Source: SOJA01 sp964598485 (GTDB taxonomy: Archaea; Thermoproteota; Bathyarchaeia; Bathyarchaeales; Bathycorpusculaceae). From it: a stretch of DNA of 64,000 nt. Of the stretch, positions 52,918 to 61,054 are shown piece by piece. The translations under genes and the position numbers were made by a program. Each line of letters begins with the position of its first letter. Position 1 is the first letter of the stretch. The stretch covers positions 85,079 through 149,078 of the forward strand of contig CAZRCD010000004.1 of NCBI GenBank assembly GCA_964598485.1. Reading direction: 5' to 3'. The notes under the pieces are model-generated. The model had not been told where the DNA came from. It made no database searches and worked only from the letters and a program-made list of their open reading frames with translations.

Positions 52918-55900
52918 CCTGTGCGATCTGAAACTGTTTTTCTTCTGTAGACCATGACTGCTAGTAGTGTCGCTATCATGAATAGCAGTAGAATTATGAA
53001 TGATGGAAACTCTGGAACCGTTGGAGTCTGTGGGCTTGCTGTTTCGGCCGGGTCAGCGAAAATGTAGCCGTTGCCCATTCCTACGTAGATTTTGTCGTCA
53101 TAGTTTTCGAAGCATAAGGCATAGTAGGCGCCTTCTGTGGCGTTGAATGAGGTTTCCCATGTTGCGCCGTTGTACGTGAAGATTGCGTTTGCCGTTCCAG
53201 CGTAAAGTTTATCATCGTAGATGCCAAGCGAATATATCCAGTAGTCATGTTCGAAGATGGTTGTCCAGTTTTCCCCGTCATATTGGATTACTCTTCCGCT
53301 GAAGCCTGTTCCGCCTTGATAGACGGGTTTTCTCCAAGCTTGATCTCTCATTGCAAAGTAAAGCTTGCCGTTGTAGACTTGCATGTCAAGAAAAGCGTAG
53401 ACGTCGGCGTAGCTGGCTGCTATACTCCAGCTTGTTCCGTTGAAAGAATACAGTTTTCCGCCTGAACCCGCGTACATTTCGTTGCCATAGACTGCAAAAG
53501 AATCTATGCTGCCGAAAGCACCAGAAAAGTTCAGTATCGCTGAAAAGCCTGTGTCCACGTGCCAGTCTGCTGGATTGTCTCCTGAGCCCTCGCAGTAGTA
53601 GAGAGTCGGTGGGTTGTCAAGCATGGTTCCCGCATACAGCTTGCCATTGTAGGTTCCTAAGGCTTTGATGTATGTTGGAACCGTGAAAACATGCGTGAAA
53701 CTCGTTCCATTATAGCAGTACAGTCCGCCTTTGGCGCCTGCGACAAGCTTATCGTCGCAAGTTTCAAGCGAGGTCACGTAGGCAGGTGCATCCACAATGC
53801 CCCAGCTATTTCCGTCATACAAGTAAAGCTTGTTGTCAGCTGCAGCGTACAGGCTTCCATTGTAAACAGCAAAATCAACGATTGGATGGTTGGTGGGTCC
53901 AATAAAGTCGTGTTTCCAGCCCTGAGAAGTTATCAAGACCCATCCATCGATGAATGTGTTATCATCGATGTCGGTTTCACCTGGAACCGGCTCTGCATAG
54001 GCCCATATGCTGTAGTTGCCATAAGTCCATCCTGAAGTGGCAATCTCTTGGGTGAGAACCATTGAATCGTTCCCAGCTAGAGCGATATTGGTGAGGCTAG
54101 CGATGACTGTTGCATTAGCGTAGATCGTGAGGTTAAAGGCCTCCGCAAAGAACCCTTCATTATGCAGGGTCAAGTTCACTGCGAGCTCATACCTTAGGCC
54201 CAAGATGCTACTAGAGAGACTAGTGTTCATGACTGCGATGTCGTGGGGACCGACTTCCAGCGGGAGGGTGACCATTCCCTGAAGGAAACCAGGAGGAGGG
54301 TCTCTCGTGAAAATTGTGACGTTATAGAACCCTGCAAGGCCTACCGTGTCTATCGTAGCATTATAGAATCCGTCTCCTTGGTTTTGAGCCAAAATGGCTT
54401 CATTGGCTATCGACAATACCACATCGCAGTCGCCGAAGGGAGTCCCCTCGTCGTCTGTCACGTTCATGCTCACTTCCACCAGTTCGCCTGGTTGAGGATT
54501 TGGATTAGAGAGGCTAGCCGCAACCGAGAGGTATGACGTGTCCAGCTCATTGTTGGTCAAGTTGAGACGGGTTGAGCAGGACTGCTGCGGATCTAGAAGG
54601 CCACCGGTGACTATCGTATCGTTCTGTGTGCAGTCCCAAAGGATCATGGTGTAAGGCATTGGTGTCACAGTTGTCGGGGTTGTGGTTACTGTAAAATTGT
54701 AGTCAAGGCCTGTTCTTGAGAGGATGAGTATCGCCGAGTCATTGTCCGCGCTGTATATCCCATGTTCAAAAACGCATATGTCTTCATCCAATGTGTGGTT
54801 ATGACCTATTAGCAGGGTCTGACCACTCGCGTCAAAGAGCTGAAGGACCACTCTGTCACCTGGGGGATCTACCGCCATCACCCAGAGTTTGACCAAATCC
54901 AGAAAATCGCTTTCCACATAGTCAAAAATCAAGTAGTCGAGTATGAAATTTATGAGCTTAACACTTAATTCGAAGGCGATCCCAGCAAAGCCTCCTTTTG
55001 CTATAGCTGTAAGTGTCAATCCTATGATTGATGAGGCAGATATGAAGAGCTCTTTGAGGTACTTCCGTGCACTTGCCAATCTCTCTGATATAGACGCAAA
55101 GTCAAAACTCAAACTAGCAGTCACCGAGTCAATGCCTGTCAAAGTGTAGAACTCCACGTCGAAGAGATTGATGAACCTAGTGATGGCGTCAAATGCTAGA
55201 TCAGGATGCACCATCGACTTCATCAATTCCCATGCCGCTTTGAGGACTTCGATGCCATCTAGGTCTGATCTGATGACCCACAGACTTCTCCAGTGCCCAT
55301 CGGCGCAGAGGCTATTGAGAGCTTTGTTGTAGAAATTGGCTGATACAAGCCCATGTGTCCTCAACCAGCTCAGGACCCCATAGACGTTGCTTACATCGAC
55401 GACAAAGACACACATTAGCCTCTTTATGGGGGTCTCTTTGACCCCCCATTCATGCAGAGCCGCCATCATCTGACCATAGTTTAGCGAAGGGAGTAGGCGT
55501 GTGATCTTTATCGGCGTGGCAACAATCCCAAATGCGCTAGCAGACTGCGCATCAGACTCATCGAAGCTGAAAATGCCTGAATCCAGATAGTTCAGTATAC
55601 CATCATTATCATCGTCACCCCACATCCATTGAAACCCGCCTGTTGGCTGCATCAACGGGTAATTGTCAACATTCAGCGCGTCAATGATGTAGGGCGTATC
55701 GCCTATGCCATCGCCGTTGCCGTCTACGCCGTCGTAATCGCTCCAGTAGTTGCCGCCAGAAGGATAACTGTCGTTCCAGAAGTTGGGCATCCACTTCTCA
55801 ACATATCTTTGTACTACATTGCCGACGAAGTTGTTGTGGTAAATCCTGTTGTCCTCGGATAGCAAATTCGGGTGAACCCAATGTCTCTCAAGGTAAATCC

Positions 55901-56600
55901 CATAAGAGTTCCCTGCTACATTATTATAGGTAATGACGTTTTCTGACGATGCATAAAGAAAGATACCTCGCTCATTGTTCATCAGGTCATTTTGAGACAT
56001 TATGTTGTACTGGGACCACCAACACCAGATGCCATAGGTACTGCCTTCCACGATATTGTCAAAAATCATGTTGTGCCCGTTCGTTACATCGGTAATAATC
56101 CCGTAAGTGTTCCCTCTTAAGCTATTCCCAGTGACGTTGTAGTAACCCGGCGACGAAGACCCCAAAAGACGCATGTAGATGCCGTATACATTATCCAACA
56201 GAGTGTTTCCACATACTTCACTTTGGGACGAATCAATCAGGAAAATACCTTGCCAGAAGCTCATGATTTGCGCATTCCTGAGCGTGACATTGCTTAGGGA
56301 GAATACATATATTCCCGTATCCGCATCACCAGAACCCATAACCGTATAACCTGCTCCATCAACCACAATGTTGCTTCGTTCAATCACAATTCCATGAGTA
56401 TCGCTATTGATGTTGCCAGTAAGAGTGTAAGTGACATTGTCGACGGTTGAAATCGGGGCATCTGGCGGGTCGATGCTTCCGTCAGCCCTAATATAGACTG
56501 TTCCAGTCCAACCTTTAGCAGGTTGAATGTTAAACGCCAACGTTAACATGCTTATTAAAAGCAGTGTCAGCATTATTGCAGAAACAGTTTTCCTCAACAA
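52914..56600 (-). CDS. Large surface protein: beta-helix, CARDB-like and propeller-like repeats, PEF-CTERM-like tail
   Basis: A 1228-residue secreted protein. Signal peptide 1-30; NosD-type parallel beta-helix repeats about 50-300 (SNIVVDGAGYTV, NVTLRNAQI, SYGIYLERH); a Ca-binding-like DDDNDGILNYLDSG near 330; a helix-rich region of unknown fold 340-620; Ig/CARDB-like domains about 700-890; then repeats with the YNGSLYAA / DDKLVAGAKGGLYCYNG pattern (900-1190) like a beta-propeller. It ends VPEFPSFIILLLFMIATLLAV then RR, a PEF-type archaeosortase sorting signal. Many N-x-S/T sites. Likely a cell-wall or extracellular adhesion/degradation protein. Confidence 0.85.
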   Translation of the reverse strand: MLRKTVSAIMLTLLLISMLTLAFNIQPAKGWTGTVYIRADGSIDPPDAPISTVDNVTYTLTGNINSDTHGIVIERSNIVVDGAGYTVMGSGDADTGIYVFSLSNVTLRNAQIMSFWQGIFLIDSSQSEVCGNTLLDNVYGIYMRLLGSSSPGYYNVTGNSLRGNTYGIITDVTNGHNMIFDNIVEGSTYGIWCWWSQYNIMSQNDLMNNERGIFLYASSENVITYNNVAGNSYGIYLERHWVHPNLLSEDNRIYHNNFVGNVVQRYVEKWMPNFWNDSYPSGGNYWSDYDGVDGNGDGIGDTPYIIDALNVDNYPLMQPTGGFQWMWGDDDNDGILNYLDSGIFSFDESDAQSASAFGIVATPIKITRLLPSLNYGQMMAALHEWGVKETPIKRLMCVFVVDVSNVYGVLSWLRTHGLVSANFYNKALNSLCADGHWRSLWVIRSDLDGIEVLKAAWELMKSMVHPDLAFDAITRFINLFDVEFYTLTGIDSVTASLSFDFASISERLASARKYLKELFISASSIIGLTLTAIAKGGFAGIAFELSVKLINFILDYLIFDYVESDFLDLVKLWVMAVDPPGDRVVLQLFDASGQTLLIGHNHTLDEDICVFEHGIYSADNDSAILILSRTGLDYNFTVTTTPTTVTPMPYTMILWDCTQNDTIVTGGLLDPQQSCSTRLNLTNNELDTSYLSVAASLSNPNPQPGELVEVSMNVTDDEGTPFGDCDVVLSIANEAILAQNQGDGFYNATIDTVGLAGFYNVTIFTRDPPPGFLQGMVTLPLEVGPHDIAVMNTSLSSSILGLRYELAVNLTLHNEGFFAEAFNLTIYANATVIASLTNIALAGNDSMVLTQEIATSGWTYGNYSIWAYAEPVPGETDIDDNTFIDGWVLITSQGWKHDFIGPTNHPIVDFAVYNGSLYAAADNKLYLYDGNSWGIVDAPAYVTSLETCDDKLVAGAKGGLYCYNGTSFTHVFTVPTYIKALGTYNGKLYAGTMLDNPPTLYYCEGSGDNPADWHVDTGFSAILNFSGAFGSIDSFAVYGNEMYAGSGGKLYSFNGTSWSIAASYADVYAFLDMQVYNGKLYFAMRDQAWRKPVYQGGTGFSGRVIQYDGENWTTIFEHDYWIYSLGIYDDKLYAGTANAIFTYNGATWETSFNATEGAYYALCFENYDDKIYVGMGNGYIFADPAETASPQTPTVPEFPSFIILLLFMIATLLAVMVYRRKTVSDRTG

Positions 56601-56908
56601 CCCTATCCCTTCTCCAAGTCTGAATAATCAATCCGAAAAAATAAAGCTTTCGAATCAATCTTCTATCGCTATTTCGTAGTTTGTGTATGCGTGTGTGTGC
56701 GTGCACGCTTTCCGCGTTTAATAGTCTCTCTTTTCCTTTAAGGAACCTGTTTCTTCTTTAATGATAATAATAGTCTCTCGAATGACCATTTTCGGAGGCA
56801 CCTTCTTTCTTTCCGTGAGCACATAGTCTTCTTTTAGCAACTTATGGTTAGTGCGTCATTAGGCCTTCTTTCTTTTGACACGATGTTTCACCTTTCGAAA
56901 CCTCACTC
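56601..56908. other. Intergenic region, no gene seen
   Basis: AT-rich with a (TG)n-like stretch GTGTATGCGTGTGTGTGCGTGCACG near 56685-56710. No reading frame of quality on either strand. Confidence 0.4.
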
Positions 56909-57347
56909 CTATCCCTTTGAACCCACTTTGGCTGTGTGGTCGGAAGCAATTTTCACTTTTTCATACCACACCTCAAAATCATCAAACGTTAAGATTCGCT
57001 GTGAACGGCATTGTTTCATTGTAAGTTGTGAATTCAAAGGTTGTAACGTTTAAGTCAAAAGTAAACGCTGAGTCAAGCCCGCTTGTTAGCCGCATCACGT
57101 TTATCGGCATGTTGCTGAAAGTGCGTAAAAAGAACGTTTCCGTTTTGGCTGGATTAGACTTATTGAAGTCACCCTAATTCCATGATAATATTCTTATCCC
57201 TGAAGTTTTTTCCACCTGCACTTCTTTGTAAGTTACGATTGCCACGTGATTTTCCACGGTGTAAAGCCATAATGAATACGCTAACGCAGCAGAAACCATT
57301 AACAACGCAATCAGCAAAACCAAGCTCGTTTTACCGCGTTATTGCAT
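56909..57347 (-). pseudogene. Decayed secreted-protein gene
   Basis: On the minus strand, a TATA box (57367-57374), AAAGGAAAGG and ATG 57347 are in place, but TAA follows two codons later. One frame away a clear signal peptide begins (KTSLVLLIALLMVSAALAYS), then a mature stretch ending ILSWN before TAG 57174-57176. Past the TAG the same frame continues with protein-like sequence (NPAKTETFFLRTFSNMPINV; DSAFTFDLNVTTFEFTTYN) to TGA 56982; then a one-base shift gives DDFEVWYEKVKIASDHTAKV to a stop at 56909. Three lesions make this a pseudogene of a small surface protein, roughly 145 residues intact. Confidence 0.65.
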
Positions 57348-57366
57348 TTTTGCCTTTCCTTTTTCC

Positions 57367-57374
57367 TTTATATC
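57367..57374 (-). promoter_or_regulatory. TATA box of the decayed secreted-protein gene
   Basis: GATATAAA on the minus strand, about 23 bases before ATG 57347, with a following purine-rich ribosome binding site. Its preservation suggests the gene below it was lost recently. Confidence 0.5.
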
Positions 57375-57620
57375 GGTTTATCCCGACGAAATAAGGTTAT
57401 GCGCCAGTTCCGTTTAAAAAATTTATCCGTCTGCGGAATTAAGGCTGAGTTCGGGGCGATTAATGTTGTGATTTTATCACGCTCTATTTAGCATGATAAT
57501 ATAATTTATCAGTCACAAATTAATTCAAATGCGTCAAAAATGGAACGAATACGTTTAAGTATGACGATTTACACTAAATATTTAACGAAAACGAAAAAGC
57601 TTCAAAAGGAGTGATTTTTG

Positions 57621-57704
57621 ATGAAAAATTTGAATGGAACAACCACTGATGCGCGCGCTTGCTCTGTTTGCTGTCCGCACTTTCAACCTATCTTTTCTTT
57701 TTGA
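57621..57704 (+). CDS. 27-residue frame with strong ribosome binding site
   Basis: ATG 57621 is preceded by AAAAGGAGTGA with correct spacing. The peptide has CSVCC followed by PH, hinting at metal binding, and ends SF. It stands upstream of the RHH/wHTH gene, near the TGACGTCA sites. Coding evidence is only the ribosome binding site and the cysteine cluster. Confidence 0.35.
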   Translation: MKNLNGTTTDARACSVCCPHFQPIFSF

Positions 57705-57728
57705 CACCTGGCGTCACTATGCAGACCC

Positions 57729-57735
57729 GACGTCA
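57729..57735. repeat. GACGTCA site, copy 1
   Basis: GACGTCA just upstream (19 bases) of the RHH/wHTH gene start. Together with copies at 58491 and 58511 it flanks that gene; the core is the palindrome GACGTC. Confidence 0.45.
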
Positions 57736-57753
57736 ATAAACAGGAGGTGAAAA

Positions 57754-58425
57754 ATGATGAGTAAAAAAAGACTTTCGGTTAGAATACCTGAAGAGTTGCA
57801 TAATTGGTTAAAAGACAACATCAAAGATAAAACCATGAATGATTATATAGTTGATTTAATCAGGAAGGACATGGAAGCCGTTAAAGATGCAAAAGCAGCG
57901 AAAGCAACTGAAAAAGCGAGACTTCAATTAAAACCTCAGATACGGGATTTATTGGATATGCGGAAGTTGCTTACTAAAGGGAAGCAAAGGGAATGTAACT
58001 CATGGGGAGGCGTCGAAGACATAAAAACACGTTTTTCATATTTAGATGCTTTCGAGAGGTTAGAAGACTTCTATTTAGGAGACCGTATGTTCATGGAAGA
58101 CGAGATTGAAGCCATGAAACAAAAAATCGGCGAAACGACTTGGAAACAGTATTTTGAGGTTGCACTTAAACTCAGCTCAGGTGACCACAGTGCTTTACAT
58201 GATGAAATCGAGAAAATCGCGGAGTATGCAATATGTGAAGGCGACTCAGAGGAAGTTGTATGCAAAGGCGTAACGCGGGGAGACGTATATGAGGCATTCA
58301 ACAAAAATGAAAAATACACGATTTCTGATGTGGCTGGTAAACTGGGTTTAACTTACATGCAGGTTTACAGTAATGTCGTGCCGTGGATGAGAAATCAAGG
58401 GTTTACTATTGAGCAGAGAAGCTAA
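57754..58425 (+). CDS. RHH plus wHTH-like DNA-binding protein
   Basis: A 223-residue protein: N-terminal RHH (RLSVRIPEELHNWLKDNIKDKTMNDYIVDLIRKD), a charged alanine/lysine-rich helix (40-60), a middle domain of unknown fold and a C-terminal winged-helix-like part (KYTISDVAGKLGLTYMQVYSNVVPWMRN). GGAGGTGA precedes ATG 57754. Proteins with an RHH plus extra DNA-binding part occur on archaeal plasmids and viruses, so it may mark a mobile element. GACGTCA sites on both sides may be its binding sites. Confidence 0.7.
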   Translation: MMSKKRLSVRIPEELHNWLKDNIKDKTMNDYIVDLIRKDMEAVKDAKAAKATEKARLQLKPQIRDLLDMRKLLTKGKQRECNSWGGVEDIKTRFSYLDAFERLEDFYLGDRMFMEDEIEAMKQKIGETTWKQYFEVALKLSSGDHSALHDEIEKIAEYAICEGDSEEVVCKGVTRGDVYEAFNKNEKYTISDVAGKLGLTYMQVYSNVVPWMRNQGFTIEQRS

Positions 58426-59034
58426 ACCTAAAGTGCTTTCCGCGTTTATTAAATCTGAACTTAATGCTTTGTAAAGTGAAGTCGGAAACCTGACGTCAGT
58501 TCTGCATAGCGACGTCAGACGACAAAAAGAAAAGATACCTTAAAAGAGCGGAACACAAGACAAGCAATTCTCAACCTGATTTTTGTAATCTTAGCCATTA
58601 GTTACGCTGAATTTTTGTAATGGTCGCCCGAGAATTTCCAGAAAAAACTGAAACGCCACATGAAGAGAATGAATCGTTAAAATTCTCTGGACTCCAGCAA
58701 CCGCTTTTTTGAAAAATTAATTAAGAATTTCGGAAAAATAGATCCAGATTGTGCGCGCAGTCAACAGGCGGCTGCGATTCCAGAGAGTTGAGCAGTCCTT
58801 TTTCCCTTACCGGGCGATAAGTGAGCACTTTCCCATCAAGCAATATGCAGAAAGCGCGCGCGTAATGAAGAAGAAAGACTGACTAGTTCTTGGATTGAAT
58901 GGATGATCGGCTATTTTTCTACAAAGATATCAACAACTGAAATATTTCCTGACAAAGCAAAAGTCGGCCCAGACTAAATTTGTCAAAAAGAGGAGAGAAA
59001 TTAGAGACACGAATAGGACTCAATACGAATAATA
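58426..59034. other. Intergenic region with GACGTCA repeats
   Basis: After the RHH/wHTH gene the region is mostly non-coding. A 30-codon frame at 58620-58712 (+) encodes MVAREFPEKTETPHEENESL-type sequence and could be a gene fragment; it lacks a ribosome binding site. Short alternating GC runs (GCGCGC) occur near 58750 and 58855. No tRNA or repeat array seen. Confidence 0.4.
58491..58517. repeat. GACGTCA sites, copies 2 and 3
   Basis: TGACGTCA (58491-58498, perfect 8-base palindrome) and GACGTCA (58511-58517) are 19-20 bases apart, about two helical turns, downstream of the RHH/wHTH gene. A further copy is at 57729. This spacing suits cooperative binding of a dimeric DNA-binding protein. Confidence 0.5.
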
Positions 59035-60741
59035 CTATTCCCGAGGCCAAATCTTAAGTGCTCTTTCTGCTAGGACTTTCGCTCTCCCTTGGATGCCGTC
59101 GGGTCTCCACTCATCCCATTTTTTGTTTATTTCCTTTGTAAGACTGACGTTCGATTCTTGGTACCATTCTTTTTTCTTTTCGGAGAATATTTTGTTCTTG
59201 ATCGACTCATTTAGACTTGGTGCTATAAGCGTCAGATTTCCGATAGTGTGTACATAAGTATCGTAAATATCTTCCCAGCTTTCACCCAGATAATCTTTCC
59301 AAGCTTGACTAAGTGTTTCAGGCATCACGTGCTCGATCCAAAGTCCGCTTAGATCCACTTTCTCAGGATGCTCTAAACTCTCTTCAAGTGTTTTCAAAAC
59401 AAAACGGCACCTTTCAGGAGATATACTATAGATGGGAAGCGTGCTGAAAGACTCCTTGAACTCTGAATCGCTTGGCCAGTACTGCGCTGCCCATGATTCT
59501 TTTCCTGCAAATTCACTCTGGAGAGCTTCTGCAATGTCCTTCTGGGGTAGCTTGCAAAGGTCAGCAAAAAGCCTGTTTAAGGAATGCGTCGGCAACCTTT
59601 GAAAAATGCGTCGAACAACATACGATTCGATTGTTTTTAACACTATCAGGAAATCTTCTATGTTGATTGTTCCATTTTCGAATCCGTTGTACACCTTCAG
59701 GAGGAACGGATAATGAACTCCGACTCGCAACCTATTTAATCGTTCAATTCCTCGTCCTATGGGCATATTGCTCTCTCTTTCGGGAAACAACAACTTCTCA
59801 TAGTGTTTTGAATATGTGCTAATGGTTTTGAGTTCGGAAATAACCTCATCTTGAGTTGCATACTTGAGACGCTGCCTGACCTCTCTGTATGTCTCATCTT
59901 TCTTAACGGTTGCGTGTTTGATCATTATTACATAATGCCGGATGAAGTCCTCAAGATTTTCTGCTCGTTCTAGTGTGCCCTTGCCAAGGTTCTGTTGCAT
60001 AGGGAACCAAATGCTTTTGTACAATTGATCTGCTATGCTCTCATCTTCAACTGCCATCATGAAATAGTTTCTAACAAGGTCTGCTTGGGCAAGTTCTTTT
60101 CCTCTAAAGTTTAATGTCTCAAATATACGGTTTGGATTATCATCTTCTTCAAGCCTAATCGTGACCATTTTTAGTGCTCGTATACAATTCAGTAATCCTT
60201 CAAGGTCGAACCTATCTTTTTCTTCTTCAAATTTATACTCAAAGAATGCATAGGCTGCAGACAACTGATTATCTTCACCAAGCTCCTCTGAGCCTTCCGC
60301 GCTCAGAATCTTATTGAAGATCTTTCTGTCAGCTTCCGTGGGGCACAGTTTTGGCTTGTCTTCTGTCTTCTTGGCGTATTCATTGAATAGGAGGTGGTCA
60401 TCTATTTCTTCAGCAAGTTTGTCATCTCCGTTACCCCTAGCTTTGTCCCTTATTAAAGCACAGAGAAGTAGCAGAGTAGCAAGTCGTTGCTGTCCATCAA
60501 TGATCACTCGTCTTGTTATCTTCCCAACTTTTTCTTCTACTGTCTTAAGTACAATAGGTCCCAAGAAATGATTGGCCGACTCACCCTTGCGTAATCTCTC
60601 GTATAGATCCATCAGGTCTTCCCAGAGATCCTGCCACTGGTCCCATTCCCAGCTATATGTTCTCTGCCAGATTGGTATTACAAATTGTATTCGTGATGGA
60701 GACATAATCGCATTAAATGATGCCTCAGTTACGTCTTTCAA
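59035..60741 (-). CDS. DUF262/DUF1524 protein (GmrSD-like)
   Basis: A 568-residue protein of the GmrSD type: the DUF262 part has VIPIWQRTYSWEWDQW, IIDGQQRLATLLLL and IFETLNFRGKELAQADLVRNYFM; the C-terminal DUF1524 nuclease has IEHVMPETLSQAW, HTIGNLTLIAPSLNESIKNKIFSEKK (His-Me/HNH-like). GmrSD enzymes are type IV restriction nucleases that cut modified DNA using NTP. TTG 60741 is preferred because GGGG lies upstream and the family starts there; the longer frame to 60963 has an unlikely N-terminus. Divergent from the helicase-nuclease gene. Confidence 0.85.
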   Translation of the reverse strand: MKDVTEASFNAIMSPSRIQFVIPIWQRTYSWEWDQWQDLWEDLMDLYERLRKGESANHFLGPIVLKTVEEKVGKITRRVIIDGQQRLATLLLLCALIRDKARGNGDDKLAEEIDDHLLFNEYAKKTEDKPKLCPTEADRKIFNKILSAEGSEELGEDNQLSAAYAFFEYKFEEEKDRFDLEGLLNCIRALKMVTIRLEEDDNPNRIFETLNFRGKELAQADLVRNYFMMAVEDESIADQLYKSIWFPMQQNLGKGTLERAENLEDFIRHYVIMIKHATVKKDETYREVRQRLKYATQDEVISELKTISTYSKHYEKLLFPERESNMPIGRGIERLNRLRVGVHYPFLLKVYNGFENGTINIEDFLIVLKTIESYVVRRIFQRLPTHSLNRLFADLCKLPQKDIAEALQSEFAGKESWAAQYWPSDSEFKESFSTLPIYSISPERCRFVLKTLEESLEHPEKVDLSGLWIEHVMPETLSQAWKDYLGESWEDIYDTYVHTIGNLTLIAPSLNESIKNKIFSEKKKEWYQESNVSLTKEINKKWDEWRPDGIQGRAKVLAERALKIWPRE

Positions 60742-61054
60742 GACTACCCCCTGAAGATAGCTACTTAATCGCAAGTATTTTTGATTTGTGGGATATCGCG
60801 CGCGGACACATGGAAATATCTCCCGCAAAACCCCATTTTTTGGGCAATATGAAACTTGTTTGAAGTATAATCTAGTTTTGATAGAAAACATGGTGAGGAC
60901 GGTTCCTGCATACCTTTTAATGCGTGCGCTGGAGTTGTGGTAGAACCATCCATTTGTCTGCACTAACCAATATGCAAACTCTACTCATGTTGGTAATGAT
61001 AATAGACTTTTAAACGCAGCAAAGCATTAATAAAAGATGTGTAGGTAATCCACT

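Noticed and set aside
57174..57176. In-frame TAG as pyrrolysine codon
   Set aside because: Two other lesions (early TAA and a one-base shift) in the same gene favour simple decay, and no pyl gene is in the window.
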